Shown here: positions 7,614 through 14,972 of the stretch, piece after piece
Position numbering within the stretch: the stretch's first letter is position 1
How the letters are laid out: the number at the start of each line of letters is the position of its first letter
Origin: Bacteroidales bacterium
GTDB lineage: Bacteria; Bacteroidota; Bacteroidia; Bacteroidales; F082
Direction of reading: 5' to 3'
NCBI GenBank assembly: GCA_013141455.1
Contig: JABFQW010000113.1
Coordinates: 1 to 54,437 of the forward strand
DNA: 54,437 nucleotides
The notes under the pieces: generated by a model
What the model saw: only the letters and a program-made list of their open reading frames with translations
What the model was told of the DNA's origin: nothing
Databases searched by the model: none
Position numbers and translations under genes: made by a program

Positions 7614-8723
7614 ATGAAAGTGGTTTTGGTATTTTTTATTAATATCCAAATCGCATTTTCTCAAGAAAAAGGTACGGGATGTACTGACTGTTTTAACAAT
7701 TTATTACTTACACAAGGGCTTTATTCGAGCCGGGTAGGGTTGGAATGTAATTCCTTTGGACTTTATTCATTTAGCGGAGGAGAGCATTCAGAAGTTGGAA
7801 GTCTTGGACAGGCATCCTTCGCATTTGGTTATACCTCCAAAGCAAATGCAAAATTCAGTTTTGCTTTGGGTTATGGTTCTGAAGCAAATGGTGAAAAATC
7901 ATTTGCAATTGGTCACAAAGCCAAAACATTCGATGCAAGTGCAATGGCATTTGGTACCTGGGTAAATGGTTTGGCACCGGCAAGTATTACTTTTGGAAGA
8001 GGCTACTCTGAACAAAAACCGTTAATTAATTATAAAGAAAGTTCATTTGCGATTGGTTTCAAAAGCGATATTGCAACATTCTTTGTCAGTCCTTCACCAG
8101 GGCCTTCGTTTGGTACAACCGGTCGGGTAGGCATTGGAACTATGGAGCCCGCTGCAAAATTGCATATCCGTGCCGATGAAGGTGAAGATGCTTCCATACT
8201 CCTTGAAACAAGTGGTAATGATCATGCCTCACGCCTGATGCTTACGAATGAACACACAATAGAGGCAAGAAACGAGGACAACCTATATTTCGGTACCGCC
8301 GCCGGAGAAGATTTTGTTTTTCATCAAGGCGATATTTTTCTGGATGACATCCAGAGCGGAATTATCATGAAATCACCCAATGGCTTGTGTTGGCGCGGCA
8401 CACTCAACGAACAGGGGACACTTACTTTTGTGCAGATCACTTGTCCGGAAGAGACAAGTGTCGCCGTTCAATCTTCGATCGAGCCTGCCAAACTCAAACT
8501 CTATCCTAATCCAACTTCAGGCAAGTTGATTGTTGAAACAAACTGTTCCGGCCATCAGGCAGCGTTAATCCTTCGCAATACCGAAGGCAAAATCGTTTTG
8601 CAAGAAGCCGTTTATGGAAGTAAAACAGAGATTAATCTGAATCATATCAGTAGTGGAATTTATATAATGCAGCTGGTACAAAATAACGGTGTAATTGCTG
8701 ATGAAAAAGTAGTTGTGGAATAA
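7614..8723 (+). CDS. YadA-head-like repeat surface protein with T9SS sorting domain
   Basis: This is a 369-residue exported protein. After a signal peptide (VFFINIQIAFSQ) and a short Cys-containing segment come about five tandem ~14-residue repeats with the pattern SFAxGxxSxAxxxx (SFAFGYTSKANAKF, SFALGYGSEANGEK, SFAIGHKAKTFDAS and weaker ones). This is the Hep/Hag or YadA head pattern of trimeric adhesins. A GIGTMEPAAKLHI segment follows, as in tail-fibre or adhesin-like Bacteroidetes proteins, then a T9SS domain (LKLYPNPTSGKLIVET...SSGIYIMQLVQ...KVVVE). There is no YadA membrane anchor, so T9SS would be the export route. The frame opens at 7584, overlapping the previous gene, but the ATG at 7614 gives a typical signal peptide. 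An adhesive role is inference. Confidence 0.8.
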   Translation: MKVVLVFFINIQIAFSQEKGTGCTDCFNNLLLTQGLYSSRVGLECNSFGLYSFSGGEHSEVGSLGQASFAFGYTSKANAKFSFALGYGSEANGEKSFAIGHKAKTFDASAMAFGTWVNGLAPASITFGRGYSEQKPLINYKESSFAIGFKSDIATFFVSPSPGPSFGTTGRVGIGTMEPAAKLHIRADEGEDASILLETSGNDHASRLMLTNEHTIEARNEDNLYFGTAAGEDFVFHQGDIFLDDIQSGIIMKSPNGLCWRGTLNEQGTLTFVQITCPEETSVAVQSSIEPAKLKLYPNPTSGKLIVETNCSGHQAALILRNTEGKIVLQEAVYGSKTEINLNHISSGIYIMQLVQNNGVIADEKVVVE

Positions 8724-9030
8724 GATCTGTCGAATATAAAAAGGTTCTTATGCAATATAGCACATACATTACAAGCGTTTGCGCACCCAATTAAATCTGA
8801 TGGGCAACCGATTAATATTTGATACCTGCAAAATTATAATCCGATACGCAGCCAAATAAATCCAATGCTGTGCAGATTTAGCCCTCGCTTGGCATAACCT
8901 CCATACTATATCGTTTATCATACCGGTCTCATGACCGTTAATAATACATGTTTTCTTAAACAATACGCTGACCCCCAACATATATTTGAAATAATGCCAA
9001 CATACAAACCATCCTCACTACTATATCTCC

Positions 9031-9077
9031 TTCACTATCCGATATCGGATAGTGACTATCCGATATCGGATAGTGAA
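9031..9077. repeat. Nested palindromic element, copy 2 (candidate enhancer site)
   Basis: Two perfect palindromes CTATCCGATATCGGATAG (9035-9052 and 9056-9073) are separated by TGA and flanked by TTCA on the left and TGAA on the right. The whole block is a 22-bp-arm inverted repeat. It repeats the architecture of 5786-5834 with the same 3-base spacer length; only the two central bases of each palindrome differ (TA versus AA/TT). Repeat centres are 21 bp apart, two helical turns, so two dimers would bind on the same face of the helix. It lies about 150 bp upstream of the predicted start of the sigma-54-like promoter at 9180. Confidence 0.78.
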
Positions 9078-9179
9078 TCGCCGGAATCATGAAAAATAAT
9101 CGATAGAAATAAAAATTAGAAAATTTTATACTATTGTTTATCAACATTTTATAAATTATTTTCAAATTCAGAAAAACTT

Positions 9180-9195
9180 TGGCACGTTATTCGCA
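9180..9195 (+). promoter_or_regulatory. Sigma-54 (-24/-12) promoter candidate, locus 2
   Basis: TGGCACGTTATTCGCA matches the RpoN consensus TGGCACrnnnnTTGCA at all but one conserved base. GG at 9181-9182 and GC at 9193-9194 have the required ten-base spacing. The predicted transcription start is about 9206, 18 bases before the ATG of the zinc-ribbon gene. No TAnnTTTG box competes in this position. Confidence 0.7.
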
Positions 9196-9223
9196 TAAAG
9201 TTTAAACAAAAAGAAAAACCTGT

Positions 9224-9370
9224 ATGTTCGGTATTAAATTTTTCGCGGAAACAAAACAGCCCAAATATCATAAATATTTCAAATGTGACCGCTGTGGTTA
9301 TATCTCCATTGTAAAAAACTCCTTTTGCCCCATCTGCTCAAAGGATGGACTTAAAATAAGAATGAAATAA
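9224..9370 (+). CDS. 48-residue four-cysteine zinc-ribbon microprotein
   Basis: This short frame starts ATG at 9224 and ends TAA at 9368-9370. The product is basic and begins MFGIKFFAETKQ. It holds two CxxC knuckles, CDRC (Cys21, Cys24) and CPIC (Cys35, Cys38), ten residues apart: the spacing of a small rubredoxin-like or zinc-ribbon fold, YFKCDRCGYISIV...SFCPICSKDG. There is no signal peptide, so it should be cytoplasmic. It directly follows the sigma-54-like promoter and precedes another tiny gene by 8 bases. Function is unknown; a nucleic-acid- or protein-binding role is only a guess. The intact Cys pairs and placement argue that it is a real gene. Confidence 0.72.
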   Translation: MFGIKFFAETKQPKYHKYFKCDRCGYISIVKNSFCPICSKDGLKIRMK

Positions 9371-9378
9371 TAATAGTT

Positions 9379-9561
9379 ATGAAAATCAACGAAGTTTATA
9401 CAATTTCAGAAATTACGGAACAAGGCCTTGTGGAAAAACAAATTAAAGAAATCCCGGCCAAAGTATTTTTAAACGGAACCAAAGTGTATTTTTTCGAACC
9501 TGTAAGCACCCAAACAATGCGCCTGTACTCCATAATCAATAAGCGCTCCTTTTTCCTTTAA
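9379..9561 (+). CDS. 60-residue protein of unknown function
   Basis: I do not recognise this protein. It is a short soluble sequence (MKINEVYTISEITEQG..., ending INKRSFFL) with alternating beta-type segments and no signal peptide or cysteines. It starts 8 bases after the zinc-ribbon microprotein and is followed by a strong terminator at 9611, so the two form a compact two-gene unit behind the sigma-54-like promoter. That arrangement is the main support that it is a real gene. Confidence 0.6.
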   Translation: MKINEVYTISEITEQGLVEKQIKEIPAKVFLNGTKVYFFEPVSTQTMRLYSIINKRSFFL

Positions 9562-9610
9562 TCAGAACGCCCTTTCCTTTTAGGGCAAATCAAGCAACCC
9601 CCCCTCCTTA

Positions 9611-9642
9611 AAAAACACCCAAGAGTCCTCTTGGGTGTTTTT
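9611..9642. terminator. Intrinsic terminator (bidirectional)
   Basis: A perfect 15-bp stem (9611-9625 with 9628-9642, core ACACCCAAGAG/CTCTTGGGTGT) has A and T runs on its flanks, so it can work on both strands. It ends the two-gene microprotein unit. Confidence 0.9.
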
Positions 9643-9949
9643 GTTTATCCTTGTTCGTCTTTAAAGTCGTCATCCTAAGAATTTGAATGAGGAACATCGA
9701 TTTACGATTTATAAATTTTGTAATCATTTGATTTTGTGACTACTTCCAACATCAAACATCGTTATCAAGATTCGTTATTACGCATTGCGTTCCTGAGCTT
9801 TACCCCTTCCTGTGCAGTTGTTATGGCTTCGCACAGTTAAAATCGGGATCAATTCTTCAGGTTCTATGGATAAGATCAACAATGCATCTCATTCTAAGAA
9901 ACTGTCTAAAATTTTAACTTAAGTTGAGTGTTATAATCAAATGTCAGGC

Positions 9950-10026
9950 TGAGCGCAGTCGAAGCCGACCAAACAAATAAAAAAACTCGTTTATAATTTT
10001 AAAAAAGAGCATTTCGACTTCGCTCA
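9950..10026. repeat. Inverted TGAGCGnAGTCGAA repeat
   Basis: TGAGCGCAGTCGAA (9950-9963) recurs inverted as TTCGACTTCGCTCA (10013-10026) with one mismatch. Sequences of this kind are familiar as short intergenic repeats scattered in Bacteroidetes genomes. Here the pair lies in the non-coding gap 3' of malQ. Confidence 0.55.
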
Positions 10027-10049
10027 ATGTGACTGAAATACGAGTTTTT
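9981..10049 (-). terminator. Probable terminator downstream of malQ
   Basis: AAAAACTCGT (9981-9990) pairs with ACGAGTTTTT (10040-10049). Read on the minus strand, the hairpin ends in a T-run about 40 bases after the malQ stop. The long loop contains one arm of the TGAGCG repeat. Confidence 0.5.
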
Positions 10050-10087
10050 ATCATTTATAATTTCATTGTAACATTTTTAGACAGTTT

Positions 10088-12799
10088 CTAATAATCGGTG
10101 TCTCTCCCGGCAATATGCACCATTCCTTTAAGCATTGAATTGTAATCGTCAGCTTCAATCAACTCCTCAAGACTTATTACCATGCGATAACGCCATTTGT
10201 TTTCAGGATTTGCCGGCACATTAATCTGCTCCTTTTCTGTTTCATCCCACCTTAGATTTCCATCCAGGGCAAGCAAATCCTGGATTGGAAATATTGTCCA
10301 CATGGCAACTGAATGTAAATGTTGATTAATTATCTCATGGCAAACCCAGGGCTCAGCATAATAAGGTGCCATATCATTATGACCGAGTGTATGACGATAA
10401 AATCGTTGTGTTCGTTCCCGGTCTTCTTCCCACCATCCCCTGATCGTAGACATATCATGGGTAGAAGTAGTACAAACACTCAGATAAGGAGCATCAGAAG
10501 GATGTCCAAACTCAATCCTCGGATTCTTGGGCATTCGTTGAATCTCTAAACTCAAAATATCAAGAGCATGCATTACTTCCGGAACGGTATCAGGTACCAT
10601 TCCCAAATCTTCGCCACATACAAGCATATTTGAAGACGCCACGATTGAAGGTAGTTTCGCCATGGCATGCCATTTCCAGAATTCCTCATGCCGCTTGTAA
10701 AAGAAATGAATGTATAACTCGTTCAGGCGGTCTTTCTTTTGTTCATCCAGATCACGGTATGAATAGGTATAATGCAGAGCAATCCTTGGATGATAAGCGG
10801 ATTGCGTTGCATATGGGTCCTTTATAAACAATACTTCATTCAACAGACCCAGCAAACCATCACGGATGGTAATCCCTTTCATATCTAATTCTGTTTTTGT
10901 TTGATCGGGGCTGAAATAGTCATATATTTTTCGTTGGGTATTAAAAACCTCCTTTAATTCGAATACCCCAAAATCAGTTTCATTTAAATATTTTAACCTA
11001 ACCTCATCCGTATAGTCGCCAAAGAAATCATATAAAAAATGGCCACGGATATAAGGTTTCGTAAATCGTTCGGTATCGAACCAAAGACCCCAATCTTCAA
11101 TTTCACCTGCATTCATCGGAAGTCCGGGTTTAAAATAGCCCAGCAATCCCTGCACTGCATCCATAGGTATCTCCCAAATTCTGAAGAAACCAAGGATATG
11201 GTCAATGCGATAGGCATCAAAATATTTCTCCATGGCATTCAACCGTTTTCGCCACCAGGCAAAATCATCGCGTGCCATCTCGTCCCAGTTATAGGTTGGG
11301 AATCCCCAGTTTTGGCCCATAAACGCGAAATCATCTGGTGGAGCCCCGGCCTGTGCATTCAAATTGAACAGATGTGGCTCTGTCCAGGCTTCAATACTAT
11401 TAGGACTGATACCAATCGGAATATCGCCTTTCAAACAAACACCATGTTTGTGCGCATAAGCGACGGCTTCTTTAAGTTGTAAGTCGAGGTGAAATTGTTG
11501 AAAATAATGAACTGCGATATGCTCATGATACGATTGTCGGGGATCGCAATAGTCTTCAATTTTCGTTGGATCAAACACCGCGAAACCTTCCCATTGCCTG
11601 AAATCGCTGGTTTTATACAAATCGCGCAGACGGCAAAATGCTGCATAAGGCAACAACCATTCTTTATTTTCGGCAAAGAACAACTGATAGGCCGTCGACT
11701 TCTTTACTTTCTCCCAGTTTTGATCAAAGATAATTTTAAAATATCTGGCCTTTGCCCTTGTTACAGCAACATAATCAACCTGTTGCAATCCATTTAATTC
11801 GTTACCTATCGAATCAAATTCTTCCTGTAACGTTTTGTTGTTGATTTTTCCCATGGCAGGTAAATGCAAAAACATAGGATGCAACGCCATGACAGATATG
11901 GATTTGTAGGGATACGAATCGAGCCAGGAATGGGTTGCCACTGTTTCATTTATCGGTAATATCTGAATCATTTTCATCCCGGTTTTCACACACCAATCTA
12001 CCAATTTTCTGATGTCGTTGAACTCCCCTACCCCGAAACTTTCATTTGACCGTAATGAAAATACCGGTACTGCAACACCTGCAGCTTTCCAATTATTTGG
12101 TGGATAATTAAAGTTTTCGTCGTTCACAACAAATAAAGAATCCGAAACAACCGTATTTTCTTCATTCAACACCCTGTTATGCCCGGTCTCCCAATCAGAA
12201 ATCAAATTGGTAGCCAGGTCAACAATCACATATTTATATTCAAGCGGGAATTTTTGGATCGAAACATCAAAATCAACCTGCCAGACAGGATAGTTTTTAT
12301 TCCCCATCAGAATTGGCTTTTTCCAGTTACCAAGGCTTTTCCCATCGCCGATAATTGCCAATCCAAAGCCTATCCCTACCCTTGGCGCACGCATACAAAA
12401 CCTGATGATTGAACTTGATTTCGTTTTAACAGTCTGGGTAAATAATCGCTCCGGTTTCATGATTACTTCTGTAAACACCTTGCTATGCATAACCCTGGAA
12501 GGGTCATGTTCAGGATGCCATCGGTCTCTGATGGCCATGATTTCGAAATCGGAATTTGTCAACTGACGCTTTTGACCACCTTCCCAAAGGATATAGCCGT
12601 TGGCTTCACGTACAAAATATTTATATGAAAAAGCAAGCCCCTGCGGAACTTCCATCTCCAACACCCAATCATCATTTCCAAGATAGAGCATGGGCTGACC
12701 TTTTTCGGGGTCCCAGTCTCCGAATAATTCGTGTCCGCCGCATATACAAAGCATTTGTCCCCAAATACTTTTATAATTTATTTTAAAGATGATCTTCAT
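10088..12799 (-). CDS. malQ: 4-alpha-glucanotransferase, GH77, DPE2-like with two N-terminal starch-binding domains
   Basis: This cytoplasmic amylomaltase transfers alpha-1,4-glucan segments in maltose, glycogen or starch metabolism. It is about 903 residues, much longer than the ~500 of classical MalQ. Two CBM20-like modules come first (about residues 1-100 with HELFGDWDPEKG and 120-225 with DGKSLGNWKKPILM). The GH77 barrel follows, with FSLRSNESFGVGEF, the nucleophile region AYRIDHILGFF (about 530), the acid/base region CGEDLGMVP (about 727) and STHDMSTIRGWW (about 781). This is the layout of plant DPE2, also known in Bacteroidetes. The frame opens at 12832, but the ATG at 12799 (MKIIFKINYKS) starts exactly at the first starch-binding domain. 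It stands alone, without other glycogen genes nearby. Confidence 0.93.
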   Translation of the reverse strand: MKIIFKINYKSIWGQMLCICGGHELFGDWDPEKGQPMLYLGNDDWVLEMEVPQGLAFSYKYFVREANGYILWEGGQKRQLTNSDFEIMAIRDRWHPEHDPSRVMHSKVFTEVIMKPERLFTQTVKTKSSSIIRFCMRAPRVGIGFGLAIIGDGKSLGNWKKPILMGNKNYPVWQVDFDVSIQKFPLEYKYVIVDLATNLISDWETGHNRVLNEENTVVSDSLFVVNDENFNYPPNNWKAAGVAVPVFSLRSNESFGVGEFNDIRKLVDWCVKTGMKMIQILPINETVATHSWLDSYPYKSISVMALHPMFLHLPAMGKINNKTLQEEFDSIGNELNGLQQVDYVAVTRAKARYFKIIFDQNWEKVKKSTAYQLFFAENKEWLLPYAAFCRLRDLYKTSDFRQWEGFAVFDPTKIEDYCDPRQSYHEHIAVHYFQQFHLDLQLKEAVAYAHKHGVCLKGDIPIGISPNSIEAWTEPHLFNLNAQAGAPPDDFAFMGQNWGFPTYNWDEMARDDFAWWRKRLNAMEKYFDAYRIDHILGFFRIWEIPMDAVQGLLGYFKPGLPMNAGEIEDWGLWFDTERFTKPYIRGHFLYDFFGDYTDEVRLKYLNETDFGVFELKEVFNTQRKIYDYFSPDQTKTELDMKGITIRDGLLGLLNEVLFIKDPYATQSAYHPRIALHYTYSYRDLDEQKKDRLNELYIHFFYKRHEEFWKWHAMAKLPSIVASSNMLVCGEDLGMVPDTVPEVMHALDILSLEIQRMPKNPRIEFGHPSDAPYLSVCTTSTHDMSTIRGWWEEDRERTQRFYRHTLGHNDMAPYYAEPWVCHEIINQHLHSVAMWTIFPIQDLLALDGNLRWDETEKEQINVPANPENKWRYRMVISLEELIEADDYNSMLKGMVHIAGRDTDY

Positions 12800-12969
12800 A
12801 TCGTTTTTTATTATAAAAAAAAATAATCCCAACCCTGCTTACCAACTGTAAATTTCGGACTTTTTGTCAATTAAATCAAGCGTAATGAAAATTATTCTAC
12901 GATATAACAAATTTGCACAGTAACAAAAAAGAAAATTGTAATTTAGTTTTACCAATAAATATAAATAAT

Positions 12970-13530
12970 ATGCCATCTATTTGGTTTACAGGTCTTTCTG
13001 GTGCCGGAAAAACTACTTTGGGAAAACAGATCTATCATTGGCTTAAAGAATCTGGTTATAGTGTGGTTTTTTTGGATGGTGACGAATTGCGAAATGGCAT
13101 TAACAACGATTTAGGCTTCAGCGAAGAAGATCGGTTAGAAAATGTCAGACGCGTTGCGGAGATCAACCAACTGCTTCATAAAGAGGGAATTGTGGTAATC
13201 AACTGTTTTATTGCTCCTACCAACGTCATGAGGCAATTGATCAGGAATATTATTACGGATGATTTGTTAATGATTTATCTGAACCCATCCATCGAAACGT
13301 GCAAAGCGCGTGACCCCAAAGGACTTTACAGGAAAGCAGCCGGAGGAAAAATAAGAAATTTTACGGGCATTTCGGCTCCTTTTGAACCATTTACCGATGC
13401 TGATTTAATATTGTCCACCGAACAACCGATTGATTTCTGTTTGTCGGAGATAAAACAAATCGTGTTGCTTAAATTAATTGATAATGTTACCGAGGCTCTT
13501 AACAACGAAAGTTCATCAGGTTTCAACTGA
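12970..13530 (+). CDS. cysC: Adenylylsulfate (APS) kinase
   Basis: APS kinase phosphorylates adenosine 5'-phosphosulfate to PAPS. The 186-residue protein begins MPSIWFTGLSGAGKTTLG (Walker A at residues 8-16). It then has FLDGDELRNGINNDLGFSEEDRLENVRR, the APS-binding INCFIAP region, and the lid ARDPKGLYRKAAGGKIRNFTGI. These are the standard CysC motifs, intact. An upstream TTG at 12913 would add 19 residues without similarity to the domain, so the ATG at 12970 is preferred. No ATP sulfurylase or sulfite-reduction genes are adjacent, so it may serve sulfation rather than assimilation. It converges with the next gene, with three bases between the stops. Confidence 0.9.
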   Translation: MPSIWFTGLSGAGKTTLGKQIYHWLKESGYSVVFLDGDELRNGINNDLGFSEEDRLENVRRVAEINQLLHKEGIVVINCFIAPTNVMRQLIRNIITDDLLMIYLNPSIETCKARDPKGLYRKAAGGKIRNFTGISAPFEPFTDADLILSTEQPIDFCLSEIKQIVLLKLIDNVTEALNNESSSGFN

Positions 13531-13533
13531 AAT

Positions 13534-14583
13534 TTAATCGATAATAGCTAAGCGTATCATCACAGGTAAATGGTCGCTGTATCCTCCAAAGTATTTTCCA
13601 CCAGAGTAGGTCCTGTTTGGTTTACCAATGCCATCCTTCGTTTTGTATAGCATCCAGTCCTTTTTAATTATCTCAATTTCACCCGATTTCAATTTCCCTT
13701 CTACCGGACGGGCTAAGTTTGACGAGATGATGACCTGATCGAAAAAGTCCCAGGATTTGTAATATAATGTCCCTGTACCTGATAAAAATGGGTTCAAAGC
13801 CAGATTATACAGTTTATTTGGTTCGATATCAGTACTCAGTGGAAGTGCTTTTAAATGCGTGATCAGACTCTCATCGGTCGGATTATCATTCAAATCGCCG
13901 GCAATAATGATATTCGGGTTATCATGTAAACGCATCAACGTGTCGGTAACGTTTCGAAGGAACGATCCGGCAGCATTTCTGGCCTCCACGGTTTCTTTCT
14001 GACCACCATAACGCGATGTCCAATGGTTTATAAACAGATGCAACGTATCTTTTGTAGCAACAATCCCTTTGAGATAGAGAATATGCCGCGGATTTGATTT
14101 TGGCAGGCTATCGATAATATAATCGATTGGTTTAGAATACAATGGCTTAAAGTATTCGGGACGATACATGAAAGCAACTTCAATTCCCCTGTCGTCATGA
14201 TCCGGGTAGTGAATTAATTTATAGTTTGCTTTGCGAATGTAATCCTGATCAGCAAGCATTTGTAAGACCTCCAGGTTTTCAATTTCGGCAAAACCAATCA
14301 TATCGGGATAATCAGTAGTGTCCATTGCTGCTATTACGCGGGCAATATTTTCCAATTTATGATTAAAGCGTTGCGTATTCCATTGTCCTTTCGCGGTTGG
14401 GAGAAACTCTTCATCAATAATTTTTGGATCATCAAGGGTATCAAAAAGATTTTCGATGTTATAAAATGCGAAAGTGAGTCCATTTGCAGGTTTGCGAAGC
14501 CGTTGGATATTGTTCTGGCATGATGTTGCCAATATCCCAAGCATGATGAACAATGCCATTGACCTGCACGAGAATAATTTCAT
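13534..14583 (-). CDS. Endonuclease/exonuclease/phosphatase family lipoprotein
   Basis: This 349-residue protein has a lipoprotein signal (MALFIMLGILATSC) and then an EEP-fold metal-dependent phosphoesterase domain. Visible motifs are FYNIENLFDT near the start, GFAEIENLEVL (catalytic Glu), FINHWTSRYGG, IIAGDLNDNP (Asp/Asn metal and catalytic pair) and GYSDHLPVMI with the terminal catalytic SDH. The fold covers DNase I-like nucleases and inositol or sphingolipid phosphatases, and the sequence does not tell which. Being lipidated, it would act outside the cytoplasm. It is the last gene of the era-der-hslR run, 11 bases after hslR. Confidence 0.87.
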   Translation of the reverse strand: MKLFSCRSMALFIMLGILATSCQNNIQRLRKPANGLTFAFYNIENLFDTLDDPKIIDEEFLPTAKGQWNTQRFNHKLENIARVIAAMDTTDYPDMIGFAEIENLEVLQMLADQDYIRKANYKLIHYPDHDDRGIEVAFMYRPEYFKPLYSKPIDYIIDSLPKSNPRHILYLKGIVATKDTLHLFINHWTSRYGGQKETVEARNAAGSFLRNVTDTLMRLHDNPNIIIAGDLNDNPTDESLITHLKALPLSTDIEPNKLYNLALNPFLSGTGTLYYKSWDFFDQVIISSNLARPVEGKLKSGEIEIIKKDWMLYKTKDGIGKPNRTYSGGKYFGGYSDHLPVMIRLAIID

Positions 14584-14594
14584 ACTTTTTTTTA

Positions 14595-14972
14595 TTATAT
14601 GTCTTTTAAAAAATCTATTTCACGTCTTTCTTTCTTCGTAGGACGGCCAATACCACGATCTCTTTTCTCGTAGTTGAATTCCTTCATCAGTTTAAGTTGT
14701 TCATAAAGTTCGACAGGTGTAAGATCGGTATAAACATCGACAACCATATCCGGTGAAACACGGCTCTTCACCAGCGATTTAACCTGAATTGTCTTTCTGA
14801 TCTGAGGCAACTGAACAGTCAGTATTTCGTTCAATTTCACATCTCTCGAAGGTTTGACTGCCGTTTCGTTCAACTTTATTTTACCGGCCGCACAAGCCTC
14901 AGCCGCTAAGGTCCTGGTTTTAAATAAACGGGCACACCAGAGCCATTTGTCCATACGTAACGATGCTGTCAT
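14595..14972 (-). CDS. hslR: S4-domain ribosome-associated heat-shock protein Hsp15
   Basis: Hsp15 binds 50S subunits carrying stalled nascent chains and helps recycle them. The 125-residue protein opens with an S4 RNA-binding domain ([23 protein letters not shown] pattern, residues 6-60: RMDKWLW then [18 protein letters not shown]). A basic tail follows with [19 protein letters not shown], typical of the family. Its start overlaps the der stop by four bases (ATGA), showing translational coupling in the era-der-hslR operon. Confidence 0.92.
   Translation of the reverse strand: MTASLRMDKWLWCARLFKTRTLAAEACAAGKIKLNETAVKPSRDVKLNEILTVQLPQIRKTIQVKSLVKSRVSPDMVVDVYTDLTPVELYEQLKLMKEFNYEKRDRGIGRPTKKERREIDFLKDI

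Larger units (their letters stand above)
8724..9223. other. 500-base non-coding gap holding palindrome copy 2 and a sigma-54-like promoter
   Basis: No convincing gene lies here. Short minus-strand frames at 8769-8981 and 8956-9165 have no recognisable features, and the second is read through the palindromes. The right half is very AT-rich between the palindrome block (9031-9077) and the promoter (9180-9195), as expected where DNA must bend between an activator site and RNA polymerase. No clear terminator follows the gene ending at 8723. Confidence 0.6.
9643..10087. other. Non-coding gap before malQ 3' end
   Basis: About 445 bases carry no convincing gene. Apart from the repeat and hairpin at 9950-10049, I see only AT-rich sequence and a small inverted repeat CTGTGC/GCACAG (9810-9815, 9831-9836). 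Confidence 0.6.

Noticed and set aside
8769-9165. Two short minus-strand frames in the 8724-9223 gap
   Set aside because: No recognisable domain, start context or neighbour support; the second is read through the palindrome block.
12913-12969. Upstream TTG start of cysC
   Set aside because: The additional residues have no similarity to the APS kinase domain, while the ATG at 12970 begins exactly at the domain.
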